From assembly GCF_902506165.1 (NCBI RefSeq), contig NZ_LR733817.1, positions 682,001 through 746,000 on the forward strand: DNA of 64,000 nt, in the 5' to 3' direction. The stretch is from Bosea sp. 29B. Lineage in GTDB: Bacteria > Pseudomonadota > Alphaproteobacteria > Rhizobiales > Beijerinckiaceae. Shown here one piece after another: positions 1 to 9,941 of this stretch. The stretch's first letter is position 1; every line of letters begins with the position of its first letter. A model generated the notes under the pieces. It was not told the origin of the DNA and made no database searches. It saw nothing but the letters and a program-made list of their open reading frames with translations. The translations under genes were made by a program, and so were the position numbers.

Positions 1-622
1 CGCCATGTTGTTTCCGGATGATGCCGTGATCGGCGAGGAAGGCGGCGGCGAAGCGGCCGACGCGGTCTGGATCATCGATCCGATCGACGGCACTTCGAAC
101 TTTGCCCGCGGCGATCGCACCTGGTGCATCTCGGTCGGCCTGCTGCTCAACGGCGTGCCCGAGATCGGCATCATCTCGGCGCCGGCGCTGGGCGAGGTCT
201 ATATCGGCCGCCGCGGCCGCGGCGCGACCATGAACGGCGAGCCGATCAAGGTCTCCGGCACGGCCGATATCCGCCGCGCCTATCTCGAATTCGGCTGGTC
301 GACCCGCATTCCCAATGAGGATTATCTCGCCACGGTCGGGCGCGGCTTCGCTGCCGGCGCTTCGGTCAAGCGCTCGGGCTCGGGCGCGCTCGGCCTCTGC
401 CATGTCGCGATCGGCCGCACCGAAGCCTATGCCGAATTGCACATCAACGCCTGGGACGTCGCCGCCGGGCTGGTGATCGCCGCCGAAGCCGGCGCCGACA
501 GCAACGACTTCTTCGCGGGCGATGCGATCAAGGTCGGCAACCCGGTGCTGTGCTGCACCCCGGAGCTGACGGCCGAGCTGGAGCGCATCACCGGAATCAT
601 GAGCCGGCACAGGGATCGTTGA
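1..622 (+). CDS. Inositol monophosphatase family protein (5' end cut by window edge)
   Basis: Mg2+-dependent phosphatase of the IMPase/FIG superfamily, acting on inositol phosphates, histidinol phosphate or sugar phosphates. Visible motifs: GEE metal-binding glutamates (about residues 11-12 of the visible part), the signature WIIDPIDGTSNF and the C-terminal metal motif NAWDVAAG. About 205 residues are visible against the usual 250-270; the reading frame is open to the first base and the first ATG (base 5) falls inside the conserved fold, so the true start lies upstream. It is followed by 68 bp and then an AfuABC-like importer on the same strand, so it may dephosphorylate an imported sugar phosphate. 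Family confident; substrate is inference. Confidence 0.9.
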   Translation, partial: AMLFPDDAVIGEEGGGEAADAVWIIDPIDGTSNFARGDRTWCISVGLLLNGVPEIGIISAPALGEVYIGRRGRGATMNGEPIKVSGTADIRRAYLEFGWSTRIPNEDYLATVGRGFAAGASVKRSGSGALGLCHVAIGRTEAYAELHINAWDVAAGLVIAAEAGADSNDFFAGDAIKVGNPVLCCTPELTAELERITGIMSRHRDR

Positions 623-690
623 TCTTTTCCGACGAACGGTCACTATCGACCCAACAAGAACAGACAGAACCAGATATCGGGAGGAAGACC

Positions 691-1728
691 ATGCAGAAAC
701 ATCACTGGCTTCGCGCCGGGCTCTTTGCCGCCGCCGCGAGCGCGGCTTTCGCCGCCGCGCCGGCCCAAGCGCAGGGCTCGCTCGTCATGTATTGCGGCGT
801 GCAGGAAGAATGGTGCCGCGCCATGAGCGGCGCTTTCGAGAAGGAGACCGGCATCAAGGTCGCGATGACCCGCAAGTCGGCCGGCGAAATCTATGCCCAG
901 CTCAAGGCGGAATCGTCCAATCCGCGCGGCGACATCTGGTGGGGCGGCACCGGCGACCCACATCTGCAGGCGGCCGAGGAAGGCTTGACGCAGGACTATG
1001 AATCGCCTGCCAACAAGGACCTGCACGAATGGGCGCTGGCGCAGTGGGAAGCCGCCAAGAAGCGTTCGGTCGGCATCTATGCCGGCGCGCTCGGCTTCGG
1101 CTACAACACCCAGCAGATCAAGGCCAAGGGCCTCAACGAGCCCAAATGCTGGGCCGACCTGCTCGATCCCAAGCTGAAGGACGACGTCCAGGTCGCCGAC
1201 CCCAACTCCTCCGGCACCGCCTACAACCTGCTCGCCACGGTCGTGCAGCTGATGGGCGAGGACAAGGGCTTCGACTATCTCAGGGCCCTGCACAAGAACA
1301 TCAGCCAGTACACCAAGTCGGGCGCCGCGCCGGCCAAGGCGGCGAGCCTCGGCGAGACCGCCGTCGGCATCGTCTTCATCCATGACGCCGTCGTCTTCGC
1401 CGTGCAGGGCGACCCGATCAAGGCCGTCGCCCCCTGCGAGGGCACCGGCTACGAGATCGGCTCGATGTCGATCGTCAAGGGCGCGCGCAATCTCGACAAT
1501 GCCAAGAAGTTCTACGACTGGGCTCTGACCCCGGCGGCACAGGCGCTCGCCGCGCCGGCCAAGTCCTATCAGGTACCGTCGAACAAGAACGCACCGGTTC
1601 CGGCCCAGGCGCCGAAGATGTCGGACATGAAGCTGATCAAGTACGACTTCGTCAAATACGGCTCCTCGGCCGAGCGCGTCCGGCTGCTGACGAAGTGGGA
1701 CAAGGAGATCAAGGCGCTGCCGAAGTGA
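691..1728 (+). CDS. ABC transporter periplasmic substrate-binding protein, AfuA-like
   Basis: 345-residue class II binding protein (SBP_bac_6/AfuA type) delivering its ligand to the permease encoded next. The start at 691 is preceded by a GGGAGGAAG ribosome site and opens a signal peptide (MQKHHWLRAGLF... cleaving after AQAQ); an in-frame start at 550 would overlap the phosphatase gene. Mature part begins SLVMYCGVQEEWC; downstream segments such as DIWWGGTGDPHLQA, CWADLLDPKLKDDVQVADP, SGTAYNLLATVVQL and CEGTGYEIGSMSIVKGARN are typical of the AfuA group. These proteins are often labelled Fe3+-binding, but AfuA itself binds hexose phosphates. The neighbouring phosphatase fits a phosphorylated ligand; ligand identity is inference. 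Confidence 0.9.
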   Translation: MQKHHWLRAGLFAAAASAAFAAAPAQAQGSLVMYCGVQEEWCRAMSGAFEKETGIKVAMTRKSAGEIYAQLKAESSNPRGDIWWGGTGDPHLQAAEEGLTQDYESPANKDLHEWALAQWEAAKKRSVGIYAGALGFGYNTQQIKAKGLNEPKCWADLLDPKLKDDVQVADPNSSGTAYNLLATVVQLMGEDKGFDYLRALHKNISQYTKSGAAPAKAASLGETAVGIVFIHDAVVFAVQGDPIKAVAPCEGTGYEIGSMSIVKGARNLDNAKKFYDWALTPAAQALAAPAKSYQVPSNKNAPVPAQAPKMSDMKLIKYDFVKYGSSAERVRLLTKWDKEIKALPK

Positions 1729-1784
1729 GCCGCCCAGTTGAGCGCACGCTGACCGCTGACATCTGAGACGAGAGGCGAGAGACG

Positions 1785-3971
1785 ATGCGTCCCGCGACGA
1801 GGCTTGCGCTGCTGGCCGGCTGGCTCGGCTATGTACTCATCCCCTGGTATCTGCCCGAGGGGATGAGCCTTTCCGGCTATCCGTTCGGCAAGTCCGGCAC
1901 GGCGCTGGCGCTCGTGCTCTCGGGGGCGGCACCCTGGCTCCTGCCGGTCGGCATCGCCCTTCTCCTTGCCAGCCTGCTCGCCTTCCGCCAGGAGAATGCC
2001 GGCACCGGCAAGCTCCTGGCCTGGATCGGCTTTGTCGGCCTCGCCGTCTTCTTCGCCCAGGGCTTCGCCGTCACGCTCAGGGACCAGGGCATGCCGGCGC
2101 TGGCCGCCCTGCTCGGCGGCAGCGGCGCCGTCCAGCCTGGCATGGGCTTCGGCGCGCTCGTCACCCTCGTCTCACTGCTTCTGCTGCTCTGCCACGGCCT
2201 CGCCTATCGCGGCCTCTGCCGTGGCGACCTTTTCACCACTTCCTCGATCGGCATCGTCATCATGCTGATCGTCATCTTCATCTTCCTGCCGGTTGCAGTG
2301 ATCCTGCGCAGCGCTTTGGTCGATTCCAGCGGCGCCCTCGTCCTCGGCGAGTTCGTCGAGCGCCTCTTCTCCTCGACGATCTGGGGGCTGGGCTGCCTCA
2401 GCGCCAACACCAATTGCGGCGTCGCCTGGAACACACTGATCCTGGCGGTGCTGACAGGGCTGATCACCACCTTGCTCGGCCTCGCCTGCGCGCTCCTGAT
2501 CCTGCGCACCGGCATGCCCGGCAAGCGGGCCATGCGCCTGCTCACCGTGCTGCCGATCATCACGCCGCCCTTCGTCATCGGCCTGGCGCTGATCCTGCTC
2601 TTCGGCCGTTCGGGCCTGTTCTCGACACTGATGTTCGACTGGTTCGGCATTCCGCGCTCGCGCTGGATCTACGGCCTGCCCGGCGTGCTGCTCGCCCAGG
2701 TGCTCGCCTTCGCGCCAATTGCCTTCCTCGTGCTCATCGGCGTCGTGCAGGGCATCGCGCCGAGCCTGGAAGAAGCCTCCCAGACGCTCGGCGCCAAGCG
2801 CTGGACGACCTTCCGTACGGTGACCTGGCCCCTGCTGCGACCGGGCCTCGCCAATGCCTTCCTGCTCGGCTTCGTCGAGAGCATGGCCGATTTCGGCAAT
2901 CCGCTGGTGCTCGGCGGCAATTTCGAGGTGCTCTCGACCAAGATCTTCTTCGCCGTGGTCGGCGCCGCGCATAACCAGGGCCAGGCAGCGGTGCTCGCCA
3001 TTGTCCTGCTCGGCTTCACGCTCGCCGCCTTCTGGGCGCAGCAATACTGGCTCGGCGGCAAGTCCTACACCACCGTCACCGGCAAGGGCGATTCCGGCCT
3101 GCCGACGCCATTGCCGCGCCGGATCACCTGGATTTCGGCTCTCGTGATCGTGCCCTGGGTGGCGCTGACCGCTGTCATCTACGTCGTCATCCTGATGGGC
3201 GGCTTCGTGAAGACGATGGGGCGCGACCACACCCCGACGCTACAGCACTACATCACCGGCTTCTCGATCGATTTCAGCCGCGGGCTCTATTTCGACGGCT
3301 CGGCCTGGCCATCCTTCTTCACCACGCTGAAGCTCGCGGCGATCTCGGCGCCGCTGACCGCGATCATCGGCCTGCTCACCGCCTATCTCCTGACGCGCCA
3401 GCGCTTCGCCGGACGCGGCATGCTGGAATTTGCGACCATGCTGAGCTTCGCCATTCCCGGCACCGTGCTCGGCGTCGCCTACATCCTCGCCTTCAACGTG
3501 CCGCCGGTCGAGATCACCGGCACCGGGTTGATCCTGATCATCGCCTTCGTCTTCCGCAACATGCCGGTCGGGGTGCGCTCCGGCATCGCCGGGCTGTCGC
3601 AGATCGACAAGAGCCTGGACGAGGCTTCGGCGACGCTCTCGGCCCGCAGCTTCACCACGCTCTGGCGGGTGGTGCTGCCGCTGCTGCGCCCGGCCCTCGT
3701 CGCCGCGCTGATCTACAGCTTCGTGCGCAGCATGACGACGGTGAGCGCCGTGATCTTCCTGGTCTCGGCCGAGTACAATCTCGCCACCGCCTATATCGTC
3801 GGCCGCGTCGAGGCCGGCGAGTTCGGCCTCGCCATCGCCTATTCCTCGGTGCTGATCGTGGTGATGGCGATTGGCATCAGCCTGATCCAGCTCGGCGTCG
3901 GCGAGCGCAAGCTCGGCCGGCGCAGCACCACGCCCGCCCTCGCCTCCTCCGCCGCCGAGCCGATCAAGTAA
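1785..3971 (+). CDS. ABC transporter permease, two fused permease domains (AfuB/FbpB type)
   Basis: 728-residue inner-membrane protein forming the translocation path of the importer. It carries two BPD_transp_1 domains in one chain: the first has the ATPase-contact EAA loop around LEEASQTLGAKRWTTF, the second around LDEASATLSARSFTTL. About 12 or more hydrophobic segments are visible, with an extra N-terminal hydrophobic region of about 200 residues ahead of the first domain. The FbpB/AfuB family commonly has this fused architecture, which replaces a permease heterodimer. It starts 56 bp after the binding-protein gene and ends 15 bp before the ATPase gene, so all three are one operon. Confidence 0.93.
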   Translation: MRPATRLALLAGWLGYVLIPWYLPEGMSLSGYPFGKSGTALALVLSGAAPWLLPVGIALLLASLLAFRQENAGTGKLLAWIGFVGLAVFFAQGFAVTLRDQGMPALAALLGGSGAVQPGMGFGALVTLVSLLLLLCHGLAYRGLCRGDLFTTSSIGIVIMLIVIFIFLPVAVILRSALVDSSGALVLGEFVERLFSSTIWGLGCLSANTNCGVAWNTLILAVLTGLITTLLGLACALLILRTGMPGKRAMRLLTVLPIITPPFVIGLALILLFGRSGLFSTLMFDWFGIPRSRWIYGLPGVLLAQVLAFAPIAFLVLIGVVQGIAPSLEEASQTLGAKRWTTFRTVTWPLLRPGLANAFLLGFVESMADFGNPLVLGGNFEVLSTKIFFAVVGAAHNQGQAAVLAIVLLGFTLAAFWAQQYWLGGKSYTTVTGKGDSGLPTPLPRRITWISALVIVPWVALTAVIYVVILMGGFVKTMGRDHTPTLQHYITGFSIDFSRGLYFDGSAWPSFFTTLKLAAISAPLTAIIGLLTAYLLTRQRFAGRGMLEFATMLSFAIPGTVLGVAYILAFNVPPVEITGTGLILIIAFVFRNMPVGVRSGIAGLSQIDKSLDEASATLSARSFTTLWRVVLPLLRPALVAALIYSFVRSMTTVSAVIFLVSAEYNLATAYIVGRVEAGEFGLAIAYSSVLIVVMAIGISLIQLGVGERKLGRRSTTPALASSAAEPIK

Positions 3972-3986
3972 GGATACGTTGCAGCC

Positions 3987-5048
3987 ATGCCCAAGGCCGG
4001 CCCCGCCTCAGTCGAGTTCCGCAATGTCAGCATGCGCTATGGCGCGGTGACGGCGGTCGACAATGTCAGCTTCTCGATCGAGGCCGGCAAGCTCGTCACG
4101 CTGCTCGGCCCCTCCGGCTGCGGCAAGACCACGACGCTGCGCATGATCGCCGGGCTGGAGATCGCCAGCGAGGGCCAGATCCTGATCGGCGACAAGGACG
4201 TCACCCGGCTCTCCGCCGCCGATCGCGACGTCAGCATGGTCTTCCAGTCCTATGCGCTCTTCCCGCATATGAACGTGCTCGAGAATGCCGCCTACGGCCC
4301 GACCGTGAAGGGCCTGTCCAAGGCCAAGGCGCAGGAAATGGCGCTGGAGAAGCTGGCGCTGGTCGGCCTCAAGGGCTTCGAGAAGCGTTTCCCCTCGGAG
4401 CTCTCAGGCGGCCAGCAGCAGCGCGTCGCCGTCGCCCGCGCCCTCGTGCTGGAGCCGCAGGTCCTGCTCTTCGACGAGCCGCTCTCCAATCTCGACGCCA
4501 AGCTGCGCCGGCGCGTGCGCGAGGAGATTCGCGAACTACAGCAGACGCTCAACCTCACCGTCGCTTATGTCACCCACGACCAGGAGGAGGCGCTCGCCGT
4601 CTCTGACCGCATCATCGTGATGTCGAATTCCCGCATCGCCCAGGAAGGCACGCCGCGCCAGCTCTACGAGGAGCCGGCCGACGCCTTCGTCGCCGACTTC
4701 ATCGGCGACGCCAACATGGTCGACGTCACCGTGAAATCGGTCGCCGACGGGCGGGCTGCTGTCGCGATCGGTCCGGCGAACATCTCATTGGCGGCGCGCG
4801 GCCTGCAGCCGGGACAGGCCAAGGCAGCGATCAGGCCGCAGAGCCTCCTGGTCTCGCGCCATGAAAGCCAGGGCACGCTGCCGGGCAGTGTCCGCAAATG
4901 CGCATATCTCGGCAACCATCTCGACCTGATGATAGAGACCGCCGTGGGCGAGCTCTTCGTCATCAGCCACGATGTCGACGACATGCTGCTGCCAGGCACG
5001 GCGGTCTGGCTCTCCTTCGCCAGCTCGGGCGTGATCCTGGTGCCCTGA
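3987..5048 (+). CDS. ABC transporter ATP-binding protein (AfuC/FbpC type)
   Basis: 353-residue ATPase powering the importer. Walker A is GPSGCGKTT, the signature is LSGGQQQRVAVARAL, Walker B is VLLFDEPLSNLDAKLRR, and the switch histidine is in YVTHDQEEAL. A C-terminal TOBE-like region of about 110 residues follows the ATPase domain, as in the MalK/FbpC/PotA family. It is the last gene of the plus-strand operon and converges with the minus-strand MipA/OmpV gene, leaving only 17 bp between the stop codons; I see no clear terminator there. Confidence 0.93.
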   Translation: MPKAGPASVEFRNVSMRYGAVTAVDNVSFSIEAGKLVTLLGPSGCGKTTTLRMIAGLEIASEGQILIGDKDVTRLSAADRDVSMVFQSYALFPHMNVLENAAYGPTVKGLSKAKAQEMALEKLALVGLKGFEKRFPSELSGGQQQRVAVARALVLEPQVLLFDEPLSNLDAKLRRRVREEIRELQQTLNLTVAYVTHDQEEALAVSDRIIVMSNSRIAQEGTPRQLYEEPADAFVADFIGDANMVDVTVKSVADGRAAVAIGPANISLAARGLQPGQAKAAIRPQSLLVSRHESQGTLPGSVRKCAYLGNHLDLMIETAVGELFVISHDVDDMLLPGTAVWLSFASSGVILVP

Positions 5049-5065
5049 GCGCCCGCCGGTCGGCC

Positions 5066-5953
5066 TCAGCCGCCGATGTTGAAGGAATAGCTCGCGCCGA
5101 TGCCGACCGAGAACTGGTTACGCTGGCCGAGCTTGTCGACCAGCGGCGAGTTGCCGGCGTCGCCGACCAGTCGGTCGTAGCGAGCGAACAGCGTGGTCGA
5201 GAAGCTCGGCGACCACGCATATTCCAGCGACGACGCGAGACCGACCGATTTGGCGCCGGCGCCGGGCTTGTAGGCGGAAATCGTGCCGTTGAGCGCAGCC
5301 TCTCCCGGCAGGACGCCGAAGTTCCGGCGCATATAGGAGGCGCTGCCGAGCGAGGCGCGCGGACCGACGGCGAAGGTGAAGGCTCCGAAGCGCTCGACCC
5401 AATCGGCCGAGAAATCGGCGACCACGCCATGATGCCCGTTGAAGCCCTGGCGGACCTCGACGCGGGTGCGCAGCCGCTCGGGAAGGACCCAGTATTCGGC
5501 GAAAACGCCGGCCTCGATCGCCCAGGGCACGTCGCGCATGCCCAGAAGCCGGATGCTCGAACCCGAATAACGGCCGGCGCGATAGGCACCGACCACGCCG
5601 ATATCGAAGCGATCGGTGTCGTAGATCGCGTAGTCCAGGCTGTCGTCGGGGGCGCTGAACCCGGCCGGCTCACCGGCGCGGCGCCAAGACAGCGACGGCA
5701 TGAAGGACGGTCCGGCGGAGTTTGCCCCGTCATATTTCGGGCCGACCTGGAAGGAGCCGCCCAGCGTGATGATCCAGCCCTTGGCCGGTGTCGGATCGGT
5801 CAGGACCCGCTTGGTATTGTCGTCATCGTCGTCATCGTCATTCGCGCGCACCGCCCCGTTCGAGAGGACGAGCAGCGCGGCGATTCCGGCCAGGACAGCG
5901 ACAGGCCGGCGCAGGCCGCGAGCTGGGCGTTCGTGACGTACGAGAGAAAGCAT
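5066..5953 (-). CDS. MipA/OmpV family outer-membrane protein
   Basis: 295-residue predicted outer-membrane beta-barrel. An N-terminal signal peptide ends near SNGAVRA and is followed by a run of seven aspartates (NDDDDDDDN), then WIITLGGSFQVGPKYDGA, the characteristic opening of MipA/OmpV barrels; the chain ends in an aromatic strand (QFSVGIGASYSFNIGG). MipA is known in E. coli as a scaffold for murein synthase/hydrolase; OmpV-like proteins are general envelope proteins. The gene starts 23 bp after the stop of the sigma-54 activator gene, so it is probably the distal gene of the large minus-strand operon and may be controlled by its two-component system. The acidic tract is unusual and lies just after the expected cleavage site. 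Confidence 0.85.
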   Translation of the reverse strand: MLSLVRHERPARGLRRPVAVLAGIAALLVLSNGAVRANDDDDDDDNTKRVLTDPTPAKGWIITLGGSFQVGPKYDGANSAGPSFMPSLSWRRAGEPAGFSAPDDSLDYAIYDTDRFDIGVVGAYRAGRYSGSSIRLLGMRDVPWAIEAGVFAEYWVLPERLRTRVEVRQGFNGHHGVVADFSADWVERFGAFTFAVGPRASLGSASYMRRNFGVLPGEAALNGTISAYKPGAGAKSVGLASSLEYAWSPSFSTTLFARYDRLVGDAGNSPLVDKLGQRNQFSVGIGASYSFNIGG

Positions 5954-5976
5954 GGAGAGGGTCGTCCCGTGAGTCG

Positions 5977-7349
<1,373 letters not shown>

Positions 7350-7353
<4 letters not shown>

Positions 7354-9098
7354 GCCGGCGCTCCCGGTTTCGCCCGCGGCAACGCGATGGTGAAGGCCGC
7401 ACCTCGCCCCGGCTCGCAGACGCAGGTGGCGCTGCCGCCATGGGCTTCCGCCACGGTCTGCACCTTGGCGAGCCCAAGCCCGGTGCCCTTCGCCTTGGTG
7501 GTGAAGAACGGGTTGAAGATCTCCGGGCGGATCGCGTCGGGCACGCCTGCGCCTTCATCGCTGATCGTCAGCGAGACGCTCTCCCCGGTGGCGCGCACGC
7601 TGGCCTGGATCGTCCCCCCCTCGGGCATCGCGTCGATCGCGTTGAGGACGAGGTTGAGACAGGCCTGGTAGAGCTGGTCGGGATCGCCGAGGACCGTCGC
7701 GCCGCCGCTGTGGTCCTCGACCGAGAGTTCGATCTTCTGGCGGGAGAACTCGGGCGCCGCGATGGCCGCGACGCGATCGATCACTGCGCGCAAGGGGAGC
7801 TCGACCTTCACCGGCGGCTTGGGCTGCGCGAAATCGAGGAAGTCGCGGACCAGGGTCTCGATGCGACGCACCTCGTCGATGACATAGCCCAGCATCTTCT
7901 CTTCGGCATTGCCGAGCTTGGCGCGGTTGCGGACGACCTCCGTCGAGGTCTTGATGATCCCGAGCGGGTTGCGCACCTCGTGGGCGATCACCATCGCCGC
8001 CTGGCCGAGTGCCGAGAGCCGGTCCTTTCGCCTGAGCTCTGCCTCGAGTTCCTGCAGCTTGCCGAGCTGCTCGGCCATGCCGTTGAAGCCGGTGGCGAGC
8101 TCGACGATCTCACGCCCGCCCCCCGCCGAGACGCGCTGGCCGAAATCCCCGGCCGCGATCGCGCGCACGCCATGGGTCAGCGCGCGCAAGGGGCGCACCA
8201 GCAGATCCGAAGTCAGGATACCGACGACGATCGAGATCGCGCTGCCGAGCAGGAAGATGCCGAGGAACAGGCTCTCCCGGCCGAGCTGCTCGAAGAATCC
8301 CGCCTCGCTGCGCATGCCGATGAAACTGATCGCTGCGAGTTGGCCGTCGATGCCGCGCAACCCCGCATAGACGGCGCGATAGGCGCCGCCATCGGCATCG
8401 GAGTCGAAGATCCCGTCCTCCCCGGCCTCCAATCGCGCCCGTATGGCCGCAGGCAAGACGGCTGCGCGGTCGGAATGCGTCTGCATCACCAGTTCCGGCT
8501 TGCCGTCGAACAGGGCAAAGAAGCGGATCTCCAGCGCTGTCACCACCTTGATGCCGCCGAAGGAGCTTTCATCGAGCCAGGTCCCGACCAGGAGATTGGC
8601 CGGCTGGCCGCCGATCTGCACGGCCTGGACGGCACCTGCCATGATCCAGCGCTTGCCGTCGGTCTCGATGCGGAACAGGCCGAGGCTGGTCTCGGTCGGC
8701 AGTGGGGTGAGGCTGCTGAAATCGCGCGTCTTGAACAGCACTTCGCCACCCGGGCGATAGATCGCGATCAGGTCGTAGCCGACCGAGTTCAGCACCGCGA
8801 ACTCGCGCTCGACGGTCTTCTGCATCTTCTGGTCGCTGCTCGATTGCTCGAGCCGGTGACCGATCACGCCGGCGACGCGCTGCGCCTCCTGCGTCGCCTC
8901 GGCGATCTCGAGCGCGAAGAAGCGCGAGGTATCGCCGAGCCATTGCTCGACATTGTCCTCGAAAGCGTCCGAGATCAGCCTGGCGGCGATGAAGGCGGAG
9001 GCCAGCATCGCCGGCACGCTGACCAGCATGAAGCCAATCACCAGCCTGAATCGGAGCGATGCCATCCGCGTCGACATGCCGGATCTCGTTTCCTTCAC
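7350..9098 (-). CDS. Membrane sensor histidine kinase, partner of NtrC-type regulator
   Basis: Up to 582 residues. A TM helix near residues 18-42 (LVIGFMLVSVPAMLASAFIAA), a periplasmic sensor of about 230 residues that looks Cache-like, a second TM (LFLGIFLLGSAISIVVGIL), a HAMP segment (LVRPLRALTHGVRAIAAGDF), HisKA with the phosphoacceptor in VIAHEVRNPLG, and an HATPase_c domain with N box (NLVLNAIDAM) and G boxes (DEGAGVP, GTGLGLAKV). The longest start is GTG at 9098; ATG at 9077 or 9065 is also plausible and the GGAGGTGAAGGA stretch just upstream of 9077 favours it somewhat. It lies 19 bp after the DUF2147 gene and overlaps the regulator gene by 4 bp. Signal unknown. Confidence 0.93.
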
Positions 9099-9117
9099 CT
9101 CCGGCCGCCGGCGACCA

Positions 9118-9552
9118 TCATGGCTGCCGCGACCAGGTGTCGTCGTCGCAGATCAGGCCGCCGAGCACGCAGCCGCGCATGACGAGGCTCCGGGACGAGG
9201 CCAGTTCGAGCGTTGTGCGATAGGTCTTGCCATCAGCGGGATTATAGCCCTCGCCCTCAAGCCCGCCCTTCGCGGCCGGCTTGAAGCCGGAGAGCACCTG
9301 GATGCCCATCAGCGAGCGCTTCCGCAGCCCCTCATTGGGATTGTAGATGTCGAAACGTTCCTCTTTCAGCCAGACGATCTTGCCGCATAATGCCGGGCCG
9401 CAGCGGCTGATGGCGATCTCGGACTCGCCGTCCGAATCGCGCCAGCGCCCAACGATGTCGGTCATCGGATCGGCCAGGGCCGGCTGCGCCGCCATCGGCG
9501 CAGTCGCAAACAGAGAGATCAGACCAAGTCCAAGGCCAGCTCCACGTCTCAT
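9118..9552 (-). CDS. DUF2147 domain-containing exported protein
   Basis: 144 residues with a signal peptide (cleavage near QPALA-DPM) followed by a complete DUF2147 domain: IVGRWRDSDGESEIAISRCGPALCGKIVWLKEE, then LMGIQVLSGFKP and a C-terminal part with CVLGGLICDDDTWSR. DUF2147 proteins are small periplasmic or outer-membrane beta-rich proteins with no settled biochemical function. Four cysteines are visible in the mature part, enough for two disulfides. The gene overlaps the preceding SMR-type gene by 4 bp, so it belongs to the same operon, between the exporter genes and the sensor kinase. Confidence 0.85.
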   Translation of the reverse strand: MRRGAGLGLGLISLFATAPMAAQPALADPMTDIVGRWRDSDGESEIAISRCGPALCGKIVWLKEERFDIYNPNEGLRKRSLMGIQVLSGFKPAAKGGLEGEGYNPADGKTYRTTLELASSRSLVMRGCVLGGLICDDDTWSRQP

Positions 9553-9941
9553 TCGTCACCCCCGAGCAGGAACACGCCTGCGATGATCAGCGCGATTCCG
9601 CCTGCGCGAACCAGATCGATGTGTTCATCGAAGGTGAACCAGGCGAACAGCGGAACTGTGACATAGACCAGCCCCGTCATCGGGAAGGCGCGGCTGAGCG
9701 GCATGTCGCGCAGGATCACCATCCAGACGACGAAGACGCCGATATAGCCCAGCGTCGCGACCCAAACGCCCGGCAGCGACACCGCCTTCGCCATCATGGC
9801 GAGGCCGAATTCCATGTCGCCGATGCCGTCAGCGCCCCATTTGAAGGCGAGCTGCGTGGCGGTGTCGAGCACGATGAAGGCGAGCCAGATCGCCAGCTGG
9901 CGACCCCACGCATTGCTAGCCGGTGGCGAGATACTGCTCAT
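9549..9941 (-). CDS. Small 4-TM EamA/SMR-type transporter subunit (second copy)
   Basis: 130-residue inner-membrane protein with four hydrophobic helices, starting at an ATG that overlaps the acetyltransferase stop by 4 bp (an in-frame start at 10025 would run far into that gene). Helix 1 carries an acidic residue in FIVLDTATQLAFKWGAD, at the place where SMR exporters have their proton-coupling glutamate. It is recognisably related to the other small transporter of this operon (11954-12316), which has CDVAGQIFFKIGAD at the same position. Paired small subunits form heterodimers in MdtJI (spermidine export) and ArnEF (Ara4N-lipid flipping), so a heterodimeric exporter is likely here. Substrate unknown. 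Confidence 0.82.
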   Translation of the reverse strand: MSSISPPASNAWGRQLAIWLAFIVLDTATQLAFKWGADGIGDMEFGLAMMAKAVSLPGVWVATLGYIGVFVVWMVILRDMPLSRAFPMTGLVYVTVPLFAWFTFDEHIDLVRAGGIALIIAGVFLLGGDE

